Shown here one piece after another: positions 8,052-16,809 of a DNA stretch of 64,000 bases; the first letter of the stretch is position 1, and every line of letters starts with the position of its first letter. A model generated the notes under the pieces. That model saw only the letters and a program-made list of their open reading frames with translations. It ran no database searches and was not told the DNA's origin. A program made the position numbers and the translations under genes. The stretch is taken from contig NZ_CP127915.1 in NCBI RefSeq assembly GCF_032823475.1, positions 1,984,001-2,048,000 on the forward strand, given 5' to 3'. Source of the stretch: Acinetobacter sp. SAAs474 (GTDB lineage Bacteria; Pseudomonadota; Gammaproteobacteria; Pseudomonadales; Moraxellaceae).

Positions 8052-8840
8052 ATGAAGTATTTAACAAAACGAAATAATATTAGATGTGGGGAAACTGGCT
8101 TTATTTTCTATATTTTTTTATTGATTTTATTTTCTTCATCTTCTGTTCATGCATCATCTGACCAGCATACAAATATTAGTGCTGGTGCAACATTAAATAT
8201 TAATTTTGAAGCCTATAATCCTGATGTTCAAGATCCAAAACTGAGTATCATGCCGACTATTTTTTATGATAACTCATTGTTATATATAGAAAGTGATGAG
8301 GTTGGAGCTTATCTTTATCAAGATGAGAAAAATCAGCTCCGTATTAATACTTATTATGATAGTTCTAGTTATGATCCAGATGATCATGATCGTCATTTAA
8401 ATAAACGTAAATGGTCTGTTATGGCGGGCGCCAGTTATATGAGAATAACGCCTTATGGTGGTTTTAAATTACAAATAGGTTCTGATATATTAAATCGTAA
8501 TAAAGGTACAGTCATAACGGCTGCTTATTTGGCAGAATTGCAACAAGGGCGCTGGACATGGTATCCTGAATTCGGTATAAATTGGAATAATTCATCTTAT
8601 AATCAATACTATTATGGCGTCACTCATGTAGAGGCACAAAAAACTCATTTAGCTGTTTATCAGGCAAAATCTGCTTTTGAACCTTATATATCTATAAATA
8701 GCACTTATAGATTGAATCATAAGTTTGATATTACGTCTGGAATAGAGATTAATTATATGAGTAATGAGTTATATTCTAGTCCTTTAGTTAATAAGCGTTT
8801 TGATATTACAGCGATCATCGGTTTTTTATATCATTTTTGA
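8052..8840 (+). CDS. MipA/OmpV-family outer-membrane protein
   Basis: Outer-membrane barrel protein of 262 residues. An N-terminal signal peptide (hydrophobic core FIFYIFLLILFSSSS, cleavage near VHAS) is followed by alternating beta strands and the family-like C-terminal pattern of a strand with NELYSSPLV, a short turn and a last strand ending in FLYHF. ATG 8052 is preferred over the GTG at 8022 because TGGAAA lies about seven bases upstream and the signal peptide then starts with MKYLTKR. MipA/OmpV proteins are linked to murein enzymes, osmoadaptation or antibiotic entry, but their biochemical role is unsettled. It opens the rightward arm of the aminotransferase cluster, 220 bases before the class-III enzyme, so it might be the outer-membrane partner of that pathway. 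Confidence 0.72.
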   Translation: MKYLTKRNNIRCGETGFIFYIFLLILFSSSSVHASSDQHTNISAGATLNINFEAYNPDVQDPKLSIMPTIFYDNSLLYIESDEVGAYLYQDEKNQLRINTYYDSSSYDPDDHDRHLNKRKWSVMAGASYMRITPYGGFKLQIGSDILNRNKGTVITAAYLAELQQGRWTWYPEFGINWNNSSYNQYYYGVTHVEAQKTHLAVYQAKSAFEPYISINSTYRLNHKFDITSGIEINYMSNELYSSPLVNKRFDITAIIGFLYHF

Positions 8841-9060
8841 TTGGAGTATAATATCTGAGTTTATTATAATCTGGTATTATGTGAAAAAATGAATTATTTT
8901 GATAGCATCAGTTGTATCTATAAATTTATCGTATAAAATAAATTTTGTTATATAAATAATGAAAAATTGATTTTAATACATTAAATATTTTTAATAAATT
9001 ATTAATAATCAATAGGTTGTAAAACCTATAAAATATGATGAAAATGAAGGTTAAATAATC

Positions 9061-10437
9061 ATGTCAATTAATATCCCTCAGTTATTGGATGATGAAGCAA
9101 AGTACTGTTCACATGGCGATACAGTGCATTATGTTAATCCACCTAAAATTTTTACCAATTGCCAAGGGAGCTATCTTTATGATGATCAGGGAGTTGAATA
9201 TTTAGATTTACAGATGTGGTATTCTGCAGTTAATTTTGGTTATAAAAATTCACGATTAGACCACGCATTAATTCAACAAATTCATCAACTGCCACAAATT
9301 GCCAGTCAGTACTTACATCCCACAAAAATTGAGTTAAGTAAGGTGATTGCAGAAGATATACTGCAAAAAACTGGGATAAAAGGCCGTATTCACTATAATG
9401 TAGGCGGTTCACAAGCCATTGAAGATTCATTAAAATTAGTCCGTAACTTCTGTAAAGGCAAAAGTCGTATGTTTGCCTTTGAGGGTGGATATCATGGTCG
9501 TACTTTAGCTGCATCATCGATTACGTCGAGTTATCGCTATCGTCGTCGTTATGGTCATTTTGGTGATCGTGCTCAATTTATCCCGTTTCCATATCCATTT
9601 CGTCGTCCTAAAGGTATGACTGCTGAGGAGTATGCAGATAAATTAATTGCTGAATTTGCACGTCTTTTTGAAAATGAATACCATGGTGTTTGGGATCCAA
9701 AAGTTAGAGAAAGTGAGTTTGCTGCATTTTATATTGAGACCATTCAAGGGACGGGAGGCTATGTTATTCCACCTAAGAATTTTTATACAGGATTAAAAAA
9801 AGTGCTCGATGAGCATGGTATTTTATTGGTCATCGATGAAATTCAAATGGGCTTTTATCGGACAGGAAAGCTTTGGTCATTTGAACATTTTGACATTACA
9901 CCTGATGTTTTGGTCTTTGGTAAGGCACTGACCAATGGCTTAAATCCTTTAGCAGGACTTTGGGCCAAAGAAGCAATGATCAATCCTGAAGTCTTTCCTG
10001 TTGGCTCAACACATTCGACCTTTGCATCAAATCCTCTTGGTACAGCGGTGGGTTTAGAAGTAATGACGATGTTGGCTGAGAAAGATTATGAGCAACAAAT
10101 TATGCAAAGTGGTGCTTATTTTCTAGACGGTCTAAAAGAGTTACAACGTCGCCATGTGGAAATTGGTGATGTCGATGGTCTTGGTTTGGCATTACGTGCT
10201 GAAATTTGTCAAGCGGATGGCTTTACGCCGAATAAAGCGTTACTTGATAAAATGGTGGATATTGGTTTATCTGGCGATTTGCAATATCAAGGTAAAAAAT
10301 GTGGCTTGGTACTGGATGTCGGGGGCTATTATAAAAATGTGATTACCTTTGCACCATCTCTTGAAATTTCACGTGCTGAAATTGATCAAGCGTTGGTATT
10401 GTTAGATCAATTATTAACACGTGCCAAACAACAGTGA
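9061..10437 (+). CDS. class-III (fold type I) PLP aminotransferase
   Basis: Omega-aminotransferase-type enzyme of 458 residues. The PLP phosphate-binding region NVGGSQAIEDSLKL, the GYHGRTLAASSIT motif, the cofactor Asp in LVIDEIQMGFYRTG and the Schiff-base Lys in VFGKALTNGL (K288) are all present. The family includes ornithine, acetylornithine, putrescine, diaminobutyrate and beta-alanine transaminases, so it probably works on a terminal amine or the matching aldehyde. A long insertion containing PYPFRRPKGMTAEEYADK and an Arg/Tyr-rich stretch (SYRYRRRYGHFG) near the active site are features that could set specificity. It is followed after 12 bases by an acyltransferase, then by a ureohydrolase-fold protein. 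The context suggests a polyamine, amino-acid or amino-sugar derivative as substrate; I cannot name it. Confidence 0.85.
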   Translation: MSINIPQLLDDEAKYCSHGDTVHYVNPPKIFTNCQGSYLYDDQGVEYLDLQMWYSAVNFGYKNSRLDHALIQQIHQLPQIASQYLHPTKIELSKVIAEDILQKTGIKGRIHYNVGGSQAIEDSLKLVRNFCKGKSRMFAFEGGYHGRTLAASSITSSYRYRRRYGHFGDRAQFIPFPYPFRRPKGMTAEEYADKLIAEFARLFENEYHGVWDPKVRESEFAAFYIETIQGTGGYVIPPKNFYTGLKKVLDEHGILLVIDEIQMGFYRTGKLWSFEHFDITPDVLVFGKALTNGLNPLAGLWAKEAMINPEVFPVGSTHSTFASNPLGTAVGLEVMTMLAEKDYEQQIMQSGAYFLDGLKELQRRHVEIGDVDGLGLALRAEICQADGFTPNKALLDKMVDIGLSGDLQYQGKKCGLVLDVGGYYKNVITFAPSLEISRAEIDQALVLLDQLLTRAKQQ

Positions 10438-10449
10438 TAGTCTGAAATA

Positions 10450-11505
10450 ATGTCTACCTTTTTTAACCAGTTGGAACCACAAAATTTGGTGGAGGCATTT
10501 CTAAAGCATCCACCTTATGATTTTGAGCTGAATTTATCAGCTCAAATACCATGTTTTTATATGTCATTTAACTTGCTGACCACATTAGATGGTTCAGCAA
10601 GGAAAAAAATACAATCGTTGTATGCGTATACACAATGGGAAAAAATATTACACTTTCCAACCTGTTTTATTGGTACAACTGTTTCTGAATATACGCCTTT
10701 GCTGAGCAAAATGAGTCCGGAAAAGGCTGTAGAAACATTTAAAATTTTGGGGAAAAAGCAGCGTTTAACGATCATTAAAGATTTGCCTATCCAATCGCCT
10801 TTATTGTCTCAAGCAGAAAATGATTATAGTGCTGCTTTGATTAAAGCTGCTCAACAGCAAGATTTTTTTGTTGTACAAGGTCAAGCTTTAGCATATGTCC
10901 ATTTAGATTTTAGTCATCGTGATGACTATCTGGCACGCTTTTCAAAGCAACGTAGAAAAAATTTAAAAAGAAAATTAAAAAGTCTAGCCAATTTACGTGT
11001 TGAATGCCTAAAAACAGGTGCGACAGTATTCGACGATTTTTCTTTTCGACAGCAGCTTTATGCTTTATATTTTGCGGTATATCAGCAAAGTGAAATTCAT
11101 TTTGATTTATTGACTGCTGAATTTTTTGATGAAATTTTACAAGATTCTCAGAGCGGAGGCTGTGTTTTCTGTTATTGGGATCAGGATATATTAGTCGGCT
11201 ATAATATTTGTTATCAATATGGTGATAAATTAATTGATAAATATATTGGAATGAATTATCCACTTGCGAAAGAACATAATCTTTATTTTATTAGCTGGTT
11301 TGTTAATTTAGATTATGCTTTACAGCATCAGCTTAAATATTATGTTGCGGGATGGACTGATCCTGAAGTTAAGGCCCAGCTCGGTGCACAATTTACCTTT
11401 ACACAGCATTTGGTCTGGATTAGATCGCCTATTTTAAATACGTTGCTTCGACCATTGAAGCATTTATTTGAAGCTGATTTACACTGGCAACAACAAAAAA
11501 ATTAA
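10450..11505 (+). CDS. GNAT/FemAB-like N-acyltransferase (COG3146-type)
   Basis: Protein of 351 residues resembling the predicted N-acyltransferases sometimes labelled as peptidoglycan-biosynthesis proteins. A basic stretch RFSKQRRKNLKRKLK (about residues 158-172) and a later GNAT-like core (VFCYWDQDILVGYNICYQYGDKLIDKYIGM) are the clearest landmarks; FemAB and COG3146 proteins carry this order. Such enzymes transfer an aminoacyl or acyl group onto an amine. It starts 12 bases after the class-III aminotransferase, so the two are probably made from one mRNA. A plausible but unproven job is to acylate the amine formed by the aminotransferase. No signal peptide or TM segment is apparent, so it should be cytoplasmic. 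Confidence 0.65.
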   Translation: MSTFFNQLEPQNLVEAFLKHPPYDFELNLSAQIPCFYMSFNLLTTLDGSARKKIQSLYAYTQWEKILHFPTCFIGTTVSEYTPLLSKMSPEKAVETFKILGKKQRLTIIKDLPIQSPLLSQAENDYSAALIKAAQQQDFFVVQGQALAYVHLDFSHRDDYLARFSKQRRKNLKRKLKSLANLRVECLKTGATVFDDFSFRQQLYALYFAVYQQSEIHFDLLTAEFFDEILQDSQSGGCVFCYWDQDILVGYNICYQYGDKLIDKYIGMNYPLAKEHNLYFISWFVNLDYALQHQLKYYVAGWTDPEVKAQLGAQFTFTQHLVWIRSPILNTLLRPLKHLFEADLHWQQQKN

Positions 11506-11609
11506 ATGGTGATGTTGTGCAATATCCCTGCAAAAAATCAAGTTCAGTCCTAATATTCACTATATGAGACAGTAAATGATAACCCATCAATTATTAAGGT
11601 AAATCAAAG

Positions 11610-12482
11610 ATGCAGCGTACTCATGTCGTATTAAATTTTGATACCTCAACAGGTTTAATGGATAAAGCTCAAGTTATTGACTTGCAAACATGGCAAGAGG
11701 CGATTCGTTTTGGCTGTTCTTGGAAAAAATTTAGACATTTAGCTCAGTATCTTCATCAACAATTACCTGCATTTGATCAATTGGGATGCGTGCTGATGGG
11801 GAGTGGTGATTATCATCATGTGACTCAATTATTATTGTCCAGACTATCTACACCGCTTCATTTAATTATTTGTGATAATCATCCAGATAATATGCGTTAT
11901 CCTTTTGGTATTCATTGCGGCTCTTGGGTATATTGGGCTAGTCGATTGCCCCATATTAAACGTATCGATGTACTTGGAATTTGTTCTGCAGATATCAGTT
12001 TAAAACATGCATGGGAAAATCACTGGGCGCCTTTAAGGCAAGGAAAACTACATTATTGGAGTATTGGTCAAGATGCTTCTTGGACCAAATGGATTGGTGC
12101 TGGCAAAAACTGGCATCAATTTGATACTGCGGATGCATTGTTGAATACATTTTTAACGCAATTAGAAACATTGTCTTATCCACGTTATCTTTCCATAGAT
12201 AAAGATGTACTTTCCGTTCAGGAGGTGCGTACCAATTGGGATCAAGGTCAGTTTTTGTACCATCATCTTGAGCAGTTGATTCAGGCCTGTCACGGTCAAT
12301 TAATTGCTGCTGACATTACAGGTGATATTTCGGCTTATGATTATCAAAGTCATTTTAAGCGCTTTTTAAGTGCATCGGATGGCCAAACCATGCTAACTCA
12401 GCAACAGATTTTGCAGTGGCAATCTGGTCAAGCTAAAATTAATCAACAGTTAATACAGCAATTGGAATATGCTTTTCAATAA
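11610..12482 (+). CDS. ureohydrolase (arginase/agmatinase)-fold protein
   Basis: Protein of 290 residues with the metal-ligand motifs of the arginase superfamily, in modified form: GSGDYHH (about 65-70, where GGDHS is usual), CDNHPDN (about 88-94, for DAHxD), and SIDKDVLS (about 195-202, for SxDxDxxDP). Asp89, His91, Asp93, Asp197 and Asp199 are in place for two Mn2+ ions, so it may be an active amidinohydrolase or a related amide hydrolase. The altered residues around them suggest a substrate other than arginine. It lies 104 bases after the acyltransferase with its own AAGG ribosome-binding site. Within the cluster it could supply a diamine by removing urea from a guanidino compound, or split an amide. 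Confidence 0.7.
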   Translation: MQRTHVVLNFDTSTGLMDKAQVIDLQTWQEAIRFGCSWKKFRHLAQYLHQQLPAFDQLGCVLMGSGDYHHVTQLLLSRLSTPLHLIICDNHPDNMRYPFGIHCGSWVYWASRLPHIKRIDVLGICSADISLKHAWENHWAPLRQGKLHYWSIGQDASWTKWIGAGKNWHQFDTADALLNTFLTQLETLSYPRYLSIDKDVLSVQEVRTNWDQGQFLYHHLEQLIQACHGQLIAADITGDISAYDYQSHFKRFLSASDGQTMLTQQQILQWQSGQAKINQQLIQQLEYAFQ

Positions 12483-12797
12483 TATAAATTCGGTATTGTT
12501 GCCGTGTTTAATGCGAATCAAATCAATATATGATTTTGTTGATCCTCAAAATAATGAAGTAATCCTAGAAGTATTTCTACTTAAATATTATTGAGGCTAA
12601 TTACATAAAATTTCAATAATAATGTATGGATTTAGCTAGTATAAGCATGTGTTTTTAATATGAATTAAATGGCTTAATGATTATATTTAATTCTATTTAA
12701 ATTAATTTTGATTTATTTTATACGTGATGAATCAAGTGAAAAATTCATTATATCTTTAAAATTTTTAATTTTAATAGCAATAAAATGAGGAATAAAA
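12483..12797. other. intergenic spacer before the pyruvate oxidase gene
   Basis: About 315 AT-rich bases. I see no gene and no clear terminator after the ureohydrolase. A TGAGGA ribosome-binding site lies just before the ATG at 12798. Confidence 0.45.
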
Positions 12798-14519
12798 ATG
12801 ACGCAACAAAAAAGAGTATCTGATATTTTAGTCGATGTATTAGAACAGGCAGGTGTACAGCATTGTTACGGTATTGTTGGCGATACCCTGAACTTTGTTA
12901 CTGAAGCTATTTATCAAAGTTCAATTCAATGGGTACATATGCGTCATGAAGAAGCTGGCGCATTTGCAGCAGGTGCAGAAGCATTGTTTGCTGATCGTTT
13001 AACCGCATGTGCTGGTTCGTGTGGACCAGGCAGCTTACATTTTATTAATGGCATATTTGAAGCACATCGTAATAATGCTCCTGTAATTTTAATTGCAAGT
13101 CAATTGCCCAGTGAAAGTTTGGGAACTGGTTTTCCTCAAGAAGTAGATGTGGTTTCACTCTATAAAGAATGCTCTGTTTTTTGTCAGCAATTAACTGATC
13201 CTCGTCAAGCAAGGCGCGTTTTTACTCAGGCAGCACAGGCCGCAATCAATAAAAAAGGTGTGGCTGTGATTGTGTTACCTGTTGATGTAAGTAAAGCGAT
13301 GGTGGAAGATCATACGGGTATACGCGTATGGACTGCTCAACCTGTAATTCATCCAAATGAACATGAACTGGATCAAATAGCAACCTTAATTGAACAAGGG
13401 AAAAAGATCGGTATTTATGCGGGTATAGGCTGTCAATATGCTCATGATGAACTACTGCAACTGGCAGAAAAATTAAAAGCACCAATTGCACATACCTCAC
13501 GTGCTAAAGATTTTGTAGAATATCAAAATCCCTATAATGTTGGCATGACGGGTATGTTTGGTAATAAAGGCGCTTTTGAAATGATTAAAGAGTGCGATAC
13601 TTTATTGCTTTTGGGCTGTGGGTTTGCGTGGTCACAATTCTATCCCGAGCATGCCAATATTATTCAAATTGATCATGATGTCACTCAGCTTGGCTTACGT
13701 CATCCGATTAAATTTGGCGCAGTCGGTGATGTTAAAGCAACAATCACAGCATTGCTCCCTAAATTACAACAGCGCGATCATCGAGATTTCTTAGAAAAAT
13801 ATGTCAATCTGTATTGTCAATCGATTCATAAGTTAGATGCTCGTGCCATGATTGAACATCATGGAGCCATTCATCCACAGTATTTAGTTGAGCTGATTGA
13901 TGAGTATGCAACAGATGATGCTATGTTTACTGCAGATGTCGGTTCTGCCATGGTATGGATGTGTCGTCATATTCATGTCAATGGTAAGCGTCGTACATTG
14001 ACCAGTTTAAAGCACGGTACGATGGCCAATGCCATGCCGCAAGCATTAGGTTTACAAAAAGCATTTCCTGATCGCCAAGTCATCTCTATTTCGGGGGATG
14101 GTGGTTTGACCATGTTACTTGGCGATTTACTGACCGCGCATCAAGAAAAACTACCTATTAAAATATTTGTTTTAAATAATGGTGCACTTGATTTTGTAGA
14201 ACTGGAGCAAAAAGGCGAAGGGTTAATTAACCGTTATACTGACTTACATAATGGTGATCTCACCATGATTGCACAAGCAATGGGTTTTTATGCACAAACT
14301 GTTGAGCATGGTAAAGACTTAGATGCTGCAGTAAAAGCATGTTTGGCGAGTGAAGGTCCGGCATTGTTAAATGTCAAAACCAGTCCAAACGAGTTAATTG
14401 TACCGCCAGTCATTATGACTGAAAATGTCACCAGTATGGCGCTATATAGTACTAAAGCAATTTTAGAAGGGAAATCATCAGATGTCTTTAGCTTTCTAAA
14501 AGATAACTTTAAATCTTAA
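12798..14519 (+). CDS. poxB: pyruvate:quinone oxidoreductase / pyruvate oxidase, ThDP-dependent
   Basis: Thiamine-diphosphate enzyme of 573 residues, almost exactly the length of E. coli PoxB. The N-terminal Pyr domain has the conserved Glu in MRHEEAGAFAAGAEAL (about residue 52), then the FAD-type central domain, then the PP domain with the ThDP motif GDGGLTMLLGD and NNGALDF about 25 residues later (about 430-460). The phrase CAGSCGPGSLHFINGI is typical of PoxB rather than acetolactate synthase. It converts pyruvate to acetate and CO2, feeding electrons to ubiquinone at the inner membrane. The start has a TGAGGA site. An acetolactate synthase-like or other oxidase function is possible but less likely. 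It is followed by a terminator. Confidence 0.85.
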   Translation: MTQQKRVSDILVDVLEQAGVQHCYGIVGDTLNFVTEAIYQSSIQWVHMRHEEAGAFAAGAEALFADRLTACAGSCGPGSLHFINGIFEAHRNNAPVILIASQLPSESLGTGFPQEVDVVSLYKECSVFCQQLTDPRQARRVFTQAAQAAINKKGVAVIVLPVDVSKAMVEDHTGIRVWTAQPVIHPNEHELDQIATLIEQGKKIGIYAGIGCQYAHDELLQLAEKLKAPIAHTSRAKDFVEYQNPYNVGMTGMFGNKGAFEMIKECDTLLLLGCGFAWSQFYPEHANIIQIDHDVTQLGLRHPIKFGAVGDVKATITALLPKLQQRDHRDFLEKYVNLYCQSIHKLDARAMIEHHGAIHPQYLVELIDEYATDDAMFTADVGSAMVWMCRHIHVNGKRRTLTSLKHGTMANAMPQALGLQKAFPDRQVISISGDGGLTMLLGDLLTAHQEKLPIKIFVLNNGALDFVELEQKGEGLINRYTDLHNGDLTMIAQAMGFYAQTVEHGKDLDAAVKACLASEGPALLNVKTSPNELIVPPVIMTENVTSMALYSTKAILEGKSSDVFSFLKDNFKS

Positions 14520-14534
14520 TCTCTTTTTAATTAT

Positions 14535-14564
14535 AACAAGAGGTTAAAATATTAACCTCTTGTT
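14535..14564. terminator. terminator between poxB and the convergent SemiSWEET gene
   Basis: A 13-bp perfect inverted repeat (14535-14547 with 14552-14564) around a 4-base loop, 15 bases after the poxB stop. T-rich sequence follows on the plus strand, and A-rich sequence precedes it, so it may serve both directions. Confidence 0.8.
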
Positions 14565-14754
14565 TATTATTATCTTAATTTATTACTGCTTTTATATTGT
14601 AGAAATTTCAGTCTCACACTATTCAGTAATATTTGATATTATATCTTTAAATATTTAAAATAATTGTCGTTTAGAATTGATTTTAAGCCAATTTTAATCA
14701 TTATTAGATGATCTATAAATATAATAAAATATAGGTTTTAATTGAGATGATTGA

Positions 14755-15018
14755 TTATAAGGCAGTTAAAAATGTGAGAATACCAAAAATAATACCCGGA
14801 ATATTAGCAGCAGCAATAGGATAGTCTTTACGTTTTAAGCCATAAATAACCCATAAAGTACAACTAAGTGCTGCAACTAGAGGTTGAACAGGACTTGCTT
14901 TTATCCCATTGAGGTTATTAATTATTTGTGGTATATAAGAGACATACATACCAATGGCCATAGCTGTTGCTATCCAACCTAAGATTTGAATACTACGGTG
15001 ATCTTGTGTTGTTTTCAT
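14755..15018 (-). CDS. SemiSWEET-type (PQ-loop) small sugar transporter
   Basis: Small inner-membrane protein of 87 residues with three TM helices, the size of bacterial SemiSWEETs that dimerise to make a sugar pore. The Pro-containing motif YIPQIINNLNGIKASPVQP matches the PQ-loop consensus at the end of helix 1 (PQxxxxxxxKS), and LWVIYGLKRKDYPIAAANIPGI gives helices 2 and 3. The start at 15018 is preferred to an upstream ATG at 15042 because AAGGAT lies five bases before it. Known homologues carry glucose or sucrose; the substrate here is not determined. It stands alone, convergent to poxB. Confidence 0.8.
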   Translation of the reverse strand: MKTTQDHRSIQILGWIATAMAIGMYVSYIPQIINNLNGIKASPVQPLVAALSCTLWVIYGLKRKDYPIAAANIPGIIFGILTFLTAL

Positions 15019-15435
15019 ATCTATCCTTAAATTAATCAGCATTGAGGGTATAACTTTTTTATTTAAATGAATAAAATAATGATGGTTTTTAATTTTATTG
15101 CCATCTAGTTTTAATCACAGCCAGATCAGTAAATAGAATTTATTATCTTTAAGATAGTGAATTATGTAAAAATTAGAGATACTTCTTTTTAATAAAAATT
15201 AAGTTAATTTAATCTAGATGTATTGTTAAATATCTAGCTAACGTTTTTGATTAAACAGAACAATACTTTAAGCTGGATATCAATTGATATTTGAGAAAAA
15301 TCAGTTTTTAATCATTTAAAGATAACTTAAATATTTAGTTTCTTGATCAGCATTTTTGTACCAAACTCATATTAATTTCAATATTCGCCACATATATCAT
15401 CTATACAGTGGCGATATGCATAAGTAGATTAATTT
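15019..15435. other. intergenic spacer between SemiSWEET and the anion permease
   Basis: About 415 AT-rich bases with no supported gene. A short inverted repeat (CGCCAC 15386-15391 with GTGGCG 15408-15413) sits just beyond the permease stop. It lacks a T tract in the direction of that gene, so I do not call it a terminator. Confidence 0.45.
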
Positions 15436-16668
15436 TTAAAGAAAATAGACCCAAAATGCCGATAAAAATAAACAGGCAAAAGAAACAGGAACTCCTGCTT
15501 TGGCATAATCCATAAATGAAATTTGAATTCCACATCTTTTGGCTTGTTCAACGACGACGATACCTGCCAAACTACCAAAAATGACCATATTACTGGAAAA
15601 GCCGGTACCCAATGCCAAGGCAGCGCAAAGTGCATCAGCATTGCTTGCACCTGCTTGAAGATAAGGTACCAATAGCATTACTGCCGGATTATTACCAACA
15701 ATATTACTGAGCGCTGCACTGGTAATAAATAATGATAAAGGATGATTTAAATCTAATCCCATATGATTTAAATCGTGTAATAATGCTTGTGGTAATCCAG
15801 TGGTTGCCATAGCAGCATTGACAATAAAAAGTCCCATAATTAATAATAACAAATTACCATCTACTTGCTTGAGCACGTCATCAGATGCTACTTTACGGTT
15901 TAACAGTAAAATGCCCGCAGCGGTGAGAGCAACAATTTCTTGTGGCCAAATATTAATAATAAAAAGGATTACTGTCCCCACAGTAACAATAAAAGCTTTT
16001 ATGGTTTCTGCAATATCTAATTCAGGTTGAACCATCGTGGATTGACTAACCGTTGCGGTCTTTTTGATGGTCCATTTATCTTTAAACATATAAGATAAAA
16101 TTCCCCATACAATCACAAGGGAAATAACAGCAGGAAGACCTGCGACTTTTAATAATTCAATAAATGATACATTGAGTGCTTGAGCGGCAATCATATTTTG
16201 TGGACTACCAATCAATGTCCCCACAGAACCGGCATTCGCTGCAAAACAAAAGCCCAATAAAAAGGGAATAGGGTTTAAACCACGTGCAAGTGTAATAGAA
16301 ACTAACAGCGGAGTCATGGCAACGACAACGACATCATTGGTTAAAATTGCCGAAAGTATGCCACTGACAATAATAAATACAGCCAGTAACTTTGATGGGC
16401 TAATATTAAGATTTGCCACTTTATTGGCTGCCCAGGCATAGAATCCTGAAACAGCGAAAGCACCAGAGACGACCATTAAACCAAATAGGAGGCTGATAGT
16501 TTGGTAACTAATCGAATTCCATGCTGCTTGTGCAGAGATCTTGCCGATTGCCAGCATGGCTAAAGCACCAACAATAGCGGCACCTGTACGATCAACTTTA
16601 AATCCAGGCAATTTGCCTAGCCCCATGGCAAGATAGACCAAAAGAAAAATTATGAGGGTCATATTCAT
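15436..16668 (-). CDS. SLC13/ArsB/NhaD-type ion-coupled permease
   Basis: Polytopic inner-membrane protein of 410 residues with about eleven TM segments in two inverted halves. Each half has the family signature near a re-entrant loop: ILTNDVVVVAMTPLL in the first and NIVGNNPAVMLLVPYL in the second. These Asn-rich loops bind ion and anion in ArsB, CitM and SLC13 carriers. The sequence lacks the arsenate-operon neighbours of ArsB, and no ATPase subunit is present, so it more likely carries an organic or inorganic anion, or acts as a Na+/H+ antiporter. It is the first of three leftward genes with PPK2 and a P-type H+-ATPase, though 140 to 180 bases separate each. Confidence 0.75.
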   Translation of the reverse strand: MNMTLIIFLLVYLAMGLGKLPGFKVDRTGAAIVGALAMLAIGKISAQAAWNSISYQTISLLFGLMVVSGAFAVSGFYAWAANKVANLNISPSKLLAVFIIVSGILSAILTNDVVVVAMTPLLVSITLARGLNPIPFLLGFCFAANAGSVGTLIGSPQNMIAAQALNVSFIELLKVAGLPAVISLVIVWGILSYMFKDKWTIKKTATVSQSTMVQPELDIAETIKAFIVTVGTVILFIINIWPQEIVALTAAGILLLNRKVASDDVLKQVDGNLLLLIMGLFIVNAAMATTGLPQALLHDLNHMGLDLNHPLSLFITSAALSNIVGNNPAVMLLVPYLQAGASNADALCAALALGTGFSSNMVIFGSLAGIVVVEQAKRCGIQISFMDYAKAGVPVSFACLFLSAFWVYFL

Positions 16669-16809
16669 TGGTTTTGCCTTTATACAGAGATAAAAATATC
16701 TTTAGATTCCGAGATGACCAATGATGTATCTTATGGATTGCAAGATGATATCTCTTGGCCTCTCAGATGTTGTTACATCAAAAATATGATTGAGTCATCA
16801 ATCCTATTT

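Noticed and set aside
15386..15413. Short inverted repeat after the anion permease gene
   Set aside because: Only six paired bases, long loop and no T tract on the relevant strand.
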